This document shows, one piece after another, positions 1-6,045 of a stretch of 9,064 nucleotides of DNA (its first letter is position 1; the number at the start of each line of letters is the position of its first letter). The DNA lies in contig JAGNMH010000164.1 of NCBI GenBank assembly GCA_017991275.1, forward strand, positions 1-9,064, written 5' to 3'. Position numbers and translations under genes: made by a program. The stretch comes from Acidobacteriota bacterium (GTDB taxonomy: Bacteria > Acidobacteriota > Blastocatellia > RBC074). Under the pieces are notes generated by a model, which did not search any database, was not told where the DNA came from, and saw only the letters and a program-made list of their open reading frames with translations.

Positions 1-216
1 TTCCTGCACCTGAGCTTCGCTCGTCACATCCGTTTGAACCACCAACACGTCAGCCCCAGCTTCGGTCAGAGCTTGGGCGTTTTGATTCAGCCGTTCGACA
101 TTGCGAGAGCTAAGAACCAGCGAAGCGCCTTCGGCAGCAAAAGCCTCGGCAATTCCTTGCCCAATGCCCTGACTGGCTCCGGTGATGAGTGCGATTTTTC
201 CATCAAGTTTTTTCAT
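1..216 (-). CDS. SDR family oxidoreductase, N-terminal part (runs off left edge)
   Basis: Reading the minus strand from the ATG at 216-214 gives 72 residues before the window edge, starting MKKLDGKIALITGASQGIGQ. This is the first beta strand and glycine-rich TGxxxGIG dinucleotide-binding loop of classical short-chain dehydrogenases. It is followed by the second strand (SLVLSSRN, with an Arg typical of NADP-preferring members) and a VVQTDVTSEAQV stretch corresponding to the family's conserved Asp (D-V-T/S) block. The catalytic Ser-Tyr-Lys residues lie beyond the edge, so substrate and reaction cannot be named. Expected full length is about 250 residues, cytoplasmic. No Shine-Dalgarno is visible; the start is 4 nt after the stop of the startless frame at 221-541, so translational coupling to that frame is possible. 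The family call is secure; the specific function is unknown. Confidence 0.93.
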   Translation of the reverse strand, partial: MKKLDGKIALITGASQGIGQGIAEAFAAEGASLVLSSRNVERLNQNAQALTEAGADVLVVQTDVTSEAQVQE

Positions 217-220
217 TTGT

Positions 221-541
221 CTATTTTGGCAAAGGCATCATTGTTGCGGCTACCAGCGCGAACTCGGTGCCGTTGAATTGAAAATCCAGGTTGCGTTGCT
301 GTTCGCCTTTTTCCTTGTCGGTGGCGGTGCTCATCAGACGAATCCGCGGAGATTTGCCTTCTTCGTGGCGCAAACCTATTTGTCTGTATTTGTCGCCGGT
401 TGGAAATGAGCGGGCGAGTTTGTCTTTTTTGTCTGCGATCAGCGGCAGCTTTTGGCCTTCGCGCAGGATAACCGCGAAATAGTCTTTTCCGCTTTTGACT
501 ACCTTGACCTGAATGCATAGTGTGGCTGTGGTTTGTTCTGC
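221..541 (-). pseudogene. Startless coding frame upstream of the SDR gene; probable 5'-truncated or frameshifted gene
   Basis: On the minus strand one frame is open from just after a TGA (544-542) to a TAG at 223-221, about 106 codons. It reads AEQTTATLCIQVKVVKSGKD, then DYFAVILREGQKLPLIADKK, and ends FALVAATMMPLPK. It looks coding: codon first positions are purine-rich, hydrophobic residues alternate as in beta strands, and it stops 4 nt before the SDR start in the same direction. No ATG, GTG or TTG lies in frame before the middle of the protein; only an ATT (514-512) or a late internal ATG is available. The AEQTTA start could be mature sequence after a lost signal peptide, but none of the frames upstream encodes one and the ABC gene begins only 29 bp away. 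I do not recognise the family. A sequencing frameshift, a real truncation, or a rare ATT start would all explain it. This entry also accounts for most of the 353 bases between the two firm genes. Confidence 0.5.
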
Positions 542-556
542 TCACACAATCAACTT

Positions 557-563
557 AGAGGGA
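557..563 (+). promoter_or_regulatory. Ribosome binding site of the ABC ATPase gene
   Basis: AGAGGGA lies 6 nt before the ATG at 570. Two in-frame ATGs occur, at 564 and 570; the first is directly against this site, too close to be used, so the second is chosen. A longer in-frame reading from 513 has no such signal and adds residues unlike the family. Confidence 0.7.
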
Positions 564-569
564 ATGCGG

Positions 570-2054
570 ATGTCTCTTTTGCAAGCCAGCAATCTGACAA
601 AATCTTACGCCGGAGTTCAGGCGCTCAAACGCGCTTCGTTTGAGCTTCGCGCCGGAGAAGTTCACGCCTTGATTGGCGAAAACGGCGCGGGAAAATCTAC
701 GCTGATAAAAATCATCACCGGAGCCGTCGAAGCTGACAGCGGCGAAATCACGCTGGATGACCAGCCGATCACCGACAACTCTCCGCAAATGGCGAAATCG
801 CTGGGCATTGCGGCGATTTATCAACAGCCCGCTCTTTTCCCCGAACTGACCGTAGCCGAAAACATCGCGCTCGGAGTTGAGCGAACTCACGCCTGGCAGC
901 CGATCAACTGGAAAGCGCGGCATGCTCGCGCGGCGGAGTTGCTGCAACAGGTCGGCGCAAAAATTTCGACTGACGCGCTGGCCGGTGAACTGACAATGCC
1001 GCAGCAGCAACTCGTCGAAATCGCCCGCGCGCTGGGAGCCAATGCTCGCGTGCTGATTATGGACGAGCCGACGGCTTCACTTTCCGAAGAAGACACGCAG
1101 AACCTGTTTCGAGTCATTCGTGAACTGCGCGAACGCGGTGTGGCCATCATTTACATCTCTCACCGGCTGGACGAATTGCCAGTCATCGCCGATAGAGTGA
1201 CTGTGTTGCGCGATGGTTCGACGATTGAAACCAGGCAGATGGCCGAAGTTAATCGGCAGGAATTGATTCGACTGATGGTCGGACGCGAACTTTCGGCAAT
1301 CTTTCCCAAACGCGAAGTCGCGCAGGGCGAAACCGTTTTGGAAGTTCGCAATCTGACTTGCCGCGAAGCTGACATCAGTGACATCAGCTTTTCAATTCGC
1401 GCCGGAGAAATTCTGGGCTTTGCCGGATTGGTCGGAGCCGGGCGAACAGAACTGGCGCGGACGCTGTTTGGTTTGACTCCACCTGATGATGGCGAAGTTT
1501 TACTTCGTGGGCAGGCGGTGAAAATCAATTCACCCGCACAGGCAGCGGAACTCGGCATTGCTTATGTGCCTGAAGACCGTCGGCGGCACGGAGTGATTTT
1601 GGAAATGGCGATTAGCGCAAACACTACGCTGGCTTCGCTGCGGCAACTGGCAAACTTCGGCTTTCTGGATTTTGCCGCCGAACGCGAACTCGCCGCCGAT
1701 TACGTCGCTCGGTTGGGAGTCAAAACTCCTGCGCTGTTTGCTGCGGCTGGAACTTTGTCGGGCGGCAATCAGCAGAAAGTCGCTCTGAGCCGCTGGCTGG
1801 CGACAAAACCCGCAGTGTTAATTTTGGACGAACCGACTCAAGGAATTGACGTTGGCGCGAAATCGGAGATTCATTCGCTGATGTGCGAACTCGCTGAACA
1901 GGGCTTGGCGATTCTGATGATTTCTTCGGAGCTACCGGAAATTCTGGGGATGAGCGACCGCGTGGCGGTCATGCATTCAGGCAGGATTGCGGCTGTGTTT
2001 GATCGAGCCGAAGCAAGTCAGCAAAACATTCTGGCGGCGGCGCTGGGAAATTAG
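570..2054 (+). CDS. Sugar ABC transporter ATP-binding protein, two ATPase domains (RbsA/MglA/RhaT type)
   Basis: The 494-residue protein is a tandem nucleotide-binding subunit of the carbohydrate uptake transporter-2 class, a cytoplasmic protein that powers a membrane permease; the family is usually 490-510 residues. Domain 1 has Walker A GENGAGKST (36-44), Q-loop AIYQQPALFPELTVAENIAL (82-101), signature LTMPQQQ (141-147), Walker B VLIMDEPTA (161-169) and H-loop His198. Domain 2 has a degenerate Walker A GLVGAGRT (286-293, Arg in place of Lys), EDRRRHG, a canonical LSGGNQQ signature (396-402) and Walker B VLILDEPTQG (416-425). One canonical and one degenerate site is normal for this class. 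The Q-loop resembles rhamnose-type (RhaT) ATPases as I remember them, but the substrate cannot be fixed: ribose, galactose, xylose and AI-2 systems share the layout. No permease or binding-protein gene follows; the next gene is convergent. The family is near certain, the substrate is not. Confidence 0.95.
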   Translation: MSLLQASNLTKSYAGVQALKRASFELRAGEVHALIGENGAGKSTLIKIITGAVEADSGEITLDDQPITDNSPQMAKSLGIAAIYQQPALFPELTVAENIALGVERTHAWQPINWKARHARAAELLQQVGAKISTDALAGELTMPQQQLVEIARALGANARVLIMDEPTASLSEEDTQNLFRVIRELRERGVAIIYISHRLDELPVIADRVTVLRDGSTIETRQMAEVNRQELIRLMVGRELSAIFPKREVAQGETVLEVRNLTCREADISDISFSIRAGEILGFAGLVGAGRTELARTLFGLTPPDDGEVLLRGQAVKINSPAQAAELGIAYVPEDRRRHGVILEMAISANTTLASLRQLANFGFLDFAAERELAADYVARLGVKTPALFAAAGTLSGGNQQKVALSRWLATKPAVLILDEPTQGIDVGAKSEIHSLMCELAEQGLAILMISSELPEILGMSDRVAVMHSGRIAAVFDRAEASQQNILAAALGN

Positions 2055-2062
2055 AAAAGTTC

Positions 2063-2139
2063 GTAGTCCCGCCTTTAGGCGGAACGGGGGCGTATCTCTT
2101 AAAAGTAAGACGCCCCATTCCGCCTAAAGGCGGGACTAC
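2063..2139. repeat. Paired palindrome between convergent genes (REP/BIME-like; possible bidirectional terminator)
   Basis: A perfect 22-bp inverted repeat (2063-2084 against 2118-2139) continues inward, after a small bulge, with a further 7-bp pairing (2087-2093 against 2110-2116), leaving a short AT-rich loop. Each outer arm contains its own small hairpin, CCGCC-TTTA-GGCGG (left copy 2069-2082). The element fills the 103-bp gap between the ABC ATPase stop and the DUF1501 stop. Two mirrored hairpin units is the layout of paired REP (BIME) elements. The structure could end transcription from both sides, but there is no following T-tract, so intrinsic termination is inferred rather than shown. 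Confidence 0.85.
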
Positions 2140-2157
2140 ATGCATTAACTACAAGCA

Positions 2158-3666
2158 CTAACCGATGCGGCGTCCGCCATCGCGCGGAGAAATTGGGCCG
2201 CGAGTTGGGGTTGTGCTGCGAACGAAAAGATCGTTGATCGGCACCCAAACTCCCTGAGTGGCAAAAGGAACATACTCAAATCCGCGCCCGAACGGATCAT
2301 CGTTGAGCGTTTTTGTGTAATCAATTCCTAGCGCCGAATAAATGGTTGCGGCTACGTCTTCGTATTGAGCCGGACGTCCGGCAGACCAACCCGGATCAAT
2401 GATGAAACCACCAGTGTCGTTTGTTGTGCCGATGATCTTTCCTCCGCTGACGCCGGAGCCGGCAAAACAGGCGAAGTGTTGGAAGTAATGATCGCGTCCG
2501 TTTTGACCAGTCACAGGGCCGACTGTGCGTCCAAACTCTCCCATCCAAACCACCAGGGTTTCATCCAGCAAAGTGCCGCCATTGACTCCTGGGCTTGCCT
2601 CCAGATCAGTCAGCAAAGCCGCCATGCCCAGGTCAAACTCTTTGGCCTGACCGCGCAAACGCGAATCGTCGGCTGCATCGTAAATGTCGTCGTGATGATC
2701 CCATCCGCCCATTTGAATCTGGACGAAGCGGCATCCCTGATTCGATTTCACAGCGTTTCGAGCCACGATGCAGGCGTTGCCGAAGGCCGAACCGTTGACC
2801 GTTTGCTGGCCAACTGTTGAAGTTCCGCCGTAACGAATCTGTTCTTCAGTGGTGAATTTGAAGACAGCATCAACGACCGGGTCGTACATCATTGCTTTGC
2901 CGCGATCGTAAAAGCTGCCCATCGTAGTCACATCGTCGCCGAGCGGCGAATTTGTGCGGAACTTTGAATCAATCGCTTTCAGAGCAGTGTAACGCGCATC
3001 GAAAACGGTTTGTCCGTCCGGGTTTGCCAGACTTCCCAACCCGGTTGGAGCGGCAGTGACATCGAAAGGCGAGTAAAGCCCGTTGAAATATCCGGCTCCA
3101 ACCACCGCGCCGTTGGTATTCAACGACATAAAGCCCGGCAGTTTTTGGCCGGCAGTTCGCTTTGATTCGAACTCCGAAGCAATGACGCTGCCAATGTTTG
3201 GAGCGACTTTGCCCAACGCCGAACTTGGGCTGCGCGCAATCTGTGCCCAGGTTTGCTGCAACGGATGCACCAGAGCCGGAGCGCGCATGCTGCGGACAAT
3301 CGCAAATTTGTTTAGCTGTTTCGCCAGCTCAGGCATCAACCCTTGCGGAAACATCGTGCCGTTGTAACTGGTCGGATTGAAATCCGACGGAGTCCACGAA
3401 CCGACTTTCAGGTCGAATGTATCCGAATGGCTGGGCGCGCCGGTCATCAATACAAAGATGCAGTTGCGAGCTTTGTTAATCAGCGTCGGCGCGGCTGCCG
3501 TCGCTGCAAAACCATTGATGTTTGCCGCCGAAGCCAGAAAAGCTCCGGTTACGCCTGCGCCGGTCAGTTTGAAAAATTCGCGCCGTCCCAACACAGGGCC
3601 AGTCAGCGGAGAATTTCCGCGAGACGCATTCACTTCGTTCAATTCTTTATAAAATTTGTTCGCCAT
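2158..3666 (-). CDS. DUF1501 family protein, Tat-exported
   Basis: This 502-residue protein has a twin-arginine export signal near the N-terminus (GRREFFK, 27-33, then a weakly hydrophobic stretch to about 58), so it should cross the inner membrane folded. The body matches DUF1501: GAPSHSDTFDLK (76-87), MGGWDHHDDI (319-328), MGEFGRT (375-381), GRDHYFQHF (390-398) and GGKIIGTTND (408-417). To my knowledge Pfam places the family in the alkaline phosphatase/sulfatase clan; the conserved Asp/His clusters would suit metal binding, but no activity has been established. The Tat pathway often serves proteins that bind cofactors before export. The start is fixed by AGAGGTG just upstream (3677-3671 on the minus strand). 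It is the second gene of a two-gene unit, 97 bp after the DUF1549/DUF1553 gene, the usual pairing for this family. Confidence 0.93.
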   Translation of the reverse strand: MANKFYKELNEVNASRGNSPLTGPVLGRREFFKLTGAGVTGAFLASAANINGFAATAAAPTLINKARNCIFVLMTGAPSHSDTFDLKVGSWTPSDFNPTSYNGTMFPQGLMPELAKQLNKFAIVRSMRAPALVHPLQQTWAQIARSPSSALGKVAPNIGSVIASEFESKRTAGQKLPGFMSLNTNGAVVGAGYFNGLYSPFDVTAAPTGLGSLANPDGQTVFDARYTALKAIDSKFRTNSPLGDDVTTMGSFYDRGKAMMYDPVVDAVFKFTTEEQIRYGGTSTVGQQTVNGSAFGNACIVARNAVKSNQGCRFVQIQMGGWDHHDDIYDAADDSRLRGQAKEFDLGMAALLTDLEASPGVNGGTLLDETLVVWMGEFGRTVGPVTGQNGRDHYFQHFACFAGSGVSGGKIIGTTNDTGGFIIDPGWSAGRPAQYEDVAATIYSALGIDYTKTLNDDPFGRGFEYVPFATQGVWVPINDLFVRSTTPTRGPISPRDGGRRIG

Positions 3667-3693
3667 ATTTCACCTCTTGCTGTGTCAGAGCTT

Positions 3694-3740
3694 GCGCGTA
3701 AGCAATGGCTTGCCCTCAACAAGTTCAGCCCTTTACGCGC
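3694..3740. repeat. Weak inverted repeat in the DUF1549-DUF1501 spacer
   Basis: An 8-bp inverted repeat, GCGCGTAA (3694-3701) against TTACGCGC (3733-3740), lies in the 97-bp gap between the two genes of the operon, with a 31-nt loop. On the transcript it would form a modest hairpin upstream of the DUF1501 ribosome binding site. It could adjust relative expression of the two genes, but the long loop and short stem make chance plausible. Confidence 0.3.
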
Positions 3741-3763
3741 GGGCTACTGACAATTGATCAGCC

Positions 3764-5761
3764 TCAATAATTAAAAATGAAGTCCATCTTGTTCAGCAGC
3801 GCCCACTGAATGCCTTCGGTTGCCTGCCGTTTGCCTTGCGACGAAAACAGCGGCAGCAATGCGTCAAGTTCGTCCTGGCGCGGATTGCGCGAAAGCGTGT
3901 TCAAGAACAACTGAGTGGTGATTTGTTGATCCGTCAACGCGGTGTTGGCCAGCAATGTCGCCACTGCCGAACCGGCGTTGGCCTGATGAACCTTTCCCAT
4001 CACGAATGTGTTGTTCATCAAATTCAACGCTTGCTGAATTGACGGTTCCAGCGAACGCGGTTTGACGTCTCGGTCTCCACGAATGAAAGAGTTCATGAAG
4101 TTCGCGGCAACACCGTTTACACGAGGCTCAACCGTGTCAGGTAATTGCATTGCCGAATTGGCGATAAAGGTGTTGGCGCCCAATGTGTCGCGCATCTGGT
4201 AAGCAACGGTAAAGTTGGTCGCTTTCAGTATCGCGTCGTGAATCTCTTCAGCGTCCAGGCGACGAACATATTTGCGGGCGTAGTAAGGAACCAAAGCCAA
4301 ACTCCATGTGTCCGAATATTGAGACGATAATTGGTAGGTGTTCGATTTGGTTATCAGCGCGATCAGTTTGCGAAGGTCGTAATTCTGCTTGATAAATTCG
4401 TCGGCCAGCGATTCCAGCAATTGAGGATTGGCAGCTTGCAAAGCCCAACCCGATGGCAGCGTGGCCGCCGGATCAAGCCGCGCCGGGTCAAAGGCGTTAG
4501 AAGGCGAAACCAAAGCTTCAACCATCAACTTTTCCCAAATGTAATTTACCGCTGCGCGAGCGAACTGTTTGTCGGCGGTAATCAAGCGGGCGATTGCCTG
4601 ACGGCGGTTTTCGCCTGCGTTGACTCCGCCGCCGCTGCCCAAAAAGTATTTCGGAGCAACAGTGGTCTGGCCGTTGATCGCTTCGCGCGTCTGGCGATTC
4701 CCCGTGGTGGTGTTAAGTTGATATTCGCCAACGGGCAATTCAGAAACAATGACTTTACGATAAAGAGGTTGTTGAGAAAGCAATTGCGGTTGGCGGCGAG
4801 TTCGCGCAAAGAATGCTGACATCCCCCAGGCATCAGCACGAGTTTTTTGTGATCCCCACAGATTCACAGCGTCCAGGTGGCCCGCGCCGTCGTGGCAAAG
4901 CAGGCAATCAGTCGCGCTGATTCCAAGAAAAGCTCTGGATGCTTCGACCGCCGTGCCGTCCATTGTGTCCTGCGTCGGCCCCATCGGGATCGTGCCGCCG
5001 ACAATAAAATTGACTTCGCCTGCGACGAAGTTGTCGCCATCGTTGGCAATCATCTCCCTGGCCATCTGGTTGTAGGGTTTGTTCTTGCTGATGGAATCTT
5101 TGATGTAGTTGTAAAAAGCGTCGCGCCCACCAGTGAAACGAGTAACGTTCGTCGAACGTGCGTTGTTTTTATACAGATCGCCAAAGAACATCGTCCATTT
5201 ATCAACGTATTCCGGCGAGCCGATCAGTTTATCAACCAGCGCATCGCGCTTTGTTGCGCTGGTGTCGGCCAGAAAAGTCGTTACGTCCGTTGCCGAAGGA
5301 ATACGACCTGCGATGTCCAGGTAAATTCGGCGAACGAATTCTTCGTCGGTGGAAAGCGGAGCCGACTGGATACTGTCTTTCGCCATCCGGTCGAAGATGA
5401 TGTTGTCTATGAAATTTTTGCGCGGGATGTTTTGAGGAGGCACCAATTGACGCTCATCTTCGCTAAACGACCGGGCAAAAGCCGTCGTCGAATCGGAAAC
5501 CATCTCACGATGCTGGGCCATCGCCTGTTTGAAACTGTCGGGGTTTTGCAGATAGCCACAGTCGCTGGCTGAAGTTTTGCGGTAAGCTTTCGGATCATCT
5601 TGATCCTGAATCAGCGCGGCAAATGCTCCGAATTGATTGAGCGCCAGAAATGCTGCCAGCGCAACAAACGCCAGAGAAGCAAATCGTTTTACCTTTCTAC
5701 TCTGTCCACCTTGCCCGGTCGAAGCTCCGCCTGGAGCTTTCCTAAAGCCTTTTATTAGCAT
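3764..5761 (-). CDS. DUF1549/DUF1553 domain protein with one CxxCH motif, exported or membrane-anchored
   Basis: The 665-residue protein starts with a basic N-terminus and a hydrophobic segment (about 28-49, ending FGAFAAL), a Sec signal peptide or anchor. DUF1549 follows: FVRRIYLDIAGRIPSATDV (142-160), LIGSPEYVDKW (179-189) and a single haem-c-like CLLCH (286-290) followed by DGAGHLD. DUF1553 covers the C-terminal part, with RRQAIARLITADKQFARAAV (386-405), YDLRKLIALITKSNTYQLSS (461-480), YVRRLDAEEIHDAIL (498-512) and QALNLMNN (577-584). Relatives are often named Planctomycete cytochrome C proteins; the additional N-terminal PSCyt1 haem domain found in many is missing here. Role unknown; periplasmic or membrane-bound electron transfer is only inferred from CxxCH. 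The start is set by AGGAGGG (5772-5766, minus). It is the first gene of the unit with the DUF1501 gene. Confidence 0.92.
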   Translation of the reverse strand: MLIKGFRKAPGGASTGQGGQSRKVKRFASLAFVALAAFLALNQFGAFAALIQDQDDPKAYRKTSASDCGYLQNPDSFKQAMAQHREMVSDSTTAFARSFSEDERQLVPPQNIPRKNFIDNIIFDRMAKDSIQSAPLSTDEEFVRRIYLDIAGRIPSATDVTTFLADTSATKRDALVDKLIGSPEYVDKWTMFFGDLYKNNARSTNVTRFTGGRDAFYNYIKDSISKNKPYNQMAREMIANDGDNFVAGEVNFIVGGTIPMGPTQDTMDGTAVEASRAFLGISATDCLLCHDGAGHLDAVNLWGSQKTRADAWGMSAFFARTRRQPQLLSQQPLYRKVIVSELPVGEYQLNTTTGNRQTREAINGQTTVAPKYFLGSGGGVNAGENRRQAIARLITADKQFARAAVNYIWEKLMVEALVSPSNAFDPARLDPAATLPSGWALQAANPQLLESLADEFIKQNYDLRKLIALITKSNTYQLSSQYSDTWSLALVPYYARKYVRRLDAEEIHDAILKATNFTVAYQMRDTLGANTFIANSAMQLPDTVEPRVNGVAANFMNSFIRGDRDVKPRSLEPSIQQALNLMNNTFVMGKVHQANAGSAVATLLANTALTDQQITTQLFLNTLSRNPRQDELDALLPLFSSQGKRQATEGIQWALLNKMDFIFNY

Positions 5762-5765
5762 AAAT

Positions 5766-5772
5766 CCCTCCT
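5766..5772 (-). promoter_or_regulatory. Strong ribosome binding site of the DUF1549/DUF1553 gene
   Basis: On the minus strand AGGAGGG stands 4 nt before the ATG at 5761, a near-ideal Shine-Dalgarno. It fixes the start and implies efficient translation of the first gene of the operon. Confidence 0.75.
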
Positions 5773-6027
5773 GTTTATTTGATCAGCAAATCAGTTGTCG
5801 GCAATTAGGTTTGCCCAAAGACGCGACGTAAGACAGATCGTATTGCCGGTTGGTCTGAAAAATTTCAAAAGAGTTTGGAGTTCATGCATCAGCCTGTTGA
5901 TTTCCTTTTGATGTTGGCCAGCGGCGACCAAATAGACGGGCTAAAGCCTGACCCCATGCTCTATCCCAGAAAAGGCTGTGCTATATTGCTGCTGCCTTGC
6001 CAGGGTGGCAATTGGCGATTCCGAACA
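5773..6027. other. Divergent intergenic region between the DUF1549 and S55-like genes
   Basis: About 280 bases separate the two divergent starts, so promoters for both directions must lie here. I cannot place a convincing -35/-10 pair on either strand. A TATATT (5982-5987) is a possible -10 for the rightward gene, but it has no good -35 at the usual distance. An in-frame reading of the rightward gene extends back to 5875, but those residues look non-coding and would bury the signal peptide. A short palindrome at 5997-6011 is listed separately. Confidence 0.5.
5997..6011. promoter_or_regulatory. Palindrome TTGCCA-GGG-TGGCAA in the 5' region of the S55-like gene
   Basis: A perfect 6-bp inverted repeat with a 3-nt centre sits 34 bp before the S55-like start codon, between the only candidate -10 box and the ribosome binding site. 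It could be a repressor operator or a small hairpin in the leader RNA. No known regulator site is recognised. Confidence 0.35.
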
Positions 6028-6035
6028 AGAGAGGT
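6028..6035 (+). promoter_or_regulatory. Ribosome binding site of the S55-like gene
   Basis: AGAGAGGT lies 10 nt before the ATG at 6046. This, together with the signal peptide that begins exactly there, decides the start in favour of 6046 over the upstream in-frame ATG at 5875. Confidence 0.6.
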
Positions 6036-6045
6036 AACAGATTTT

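Noticed and set aside
213..545. A 110-codon minus-strand frame starting with GTG at 545
   Set aside because: Its product is an Arg/Gln-rich string typical of an out-of-frame reading; the overlapping frame 221-541 is the one with coding character.
513..569. N-terminal extension of the ABC ATPase from ATG at 513
   Set aside because: No ribosome binding site, residues unlike the family, and a good Shine-Dalgarno stands before the ATG at 570.
555..1010. A 151-codon minus-strand open frame
   Set aside because: It is antisense to the first ATPase domain of the ABC gene and shows no domain.
2063..2139. Miniature transposon with terminal inverted repeats
   Set aside because: No target-site duplication is visible on either side and the arms carry internal hairpins, which fits a REP-type pair better.
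4331..4819. A 162-codon plus-strand open frame
   Set aside because: It is antisense to the DUF1553 part of the same gene and Arg/Gln-rich in the way of shadow frames.
4877..5572. A 231-codon plus-strand open frame
   Set aside because: It lies wholly antisense to the DUF1549/DUF1553 gene, whose motifs are clear; the translation has no recognisable motif and no ribosome binding site.
5957..5987. Sigma-70 promoter with TATATT as -10
   Set aside because: No acceptable -35 at 16-18 bp upstream; mentioned only as a possible -10.
5875..6045. N-terminal extension of the S55-like protein from ATG at 5875
   Set aside because: The 57 extra residues would place the signal peptide internally; 6046 has a ribosome binding site and begins the signal peptide exactly.
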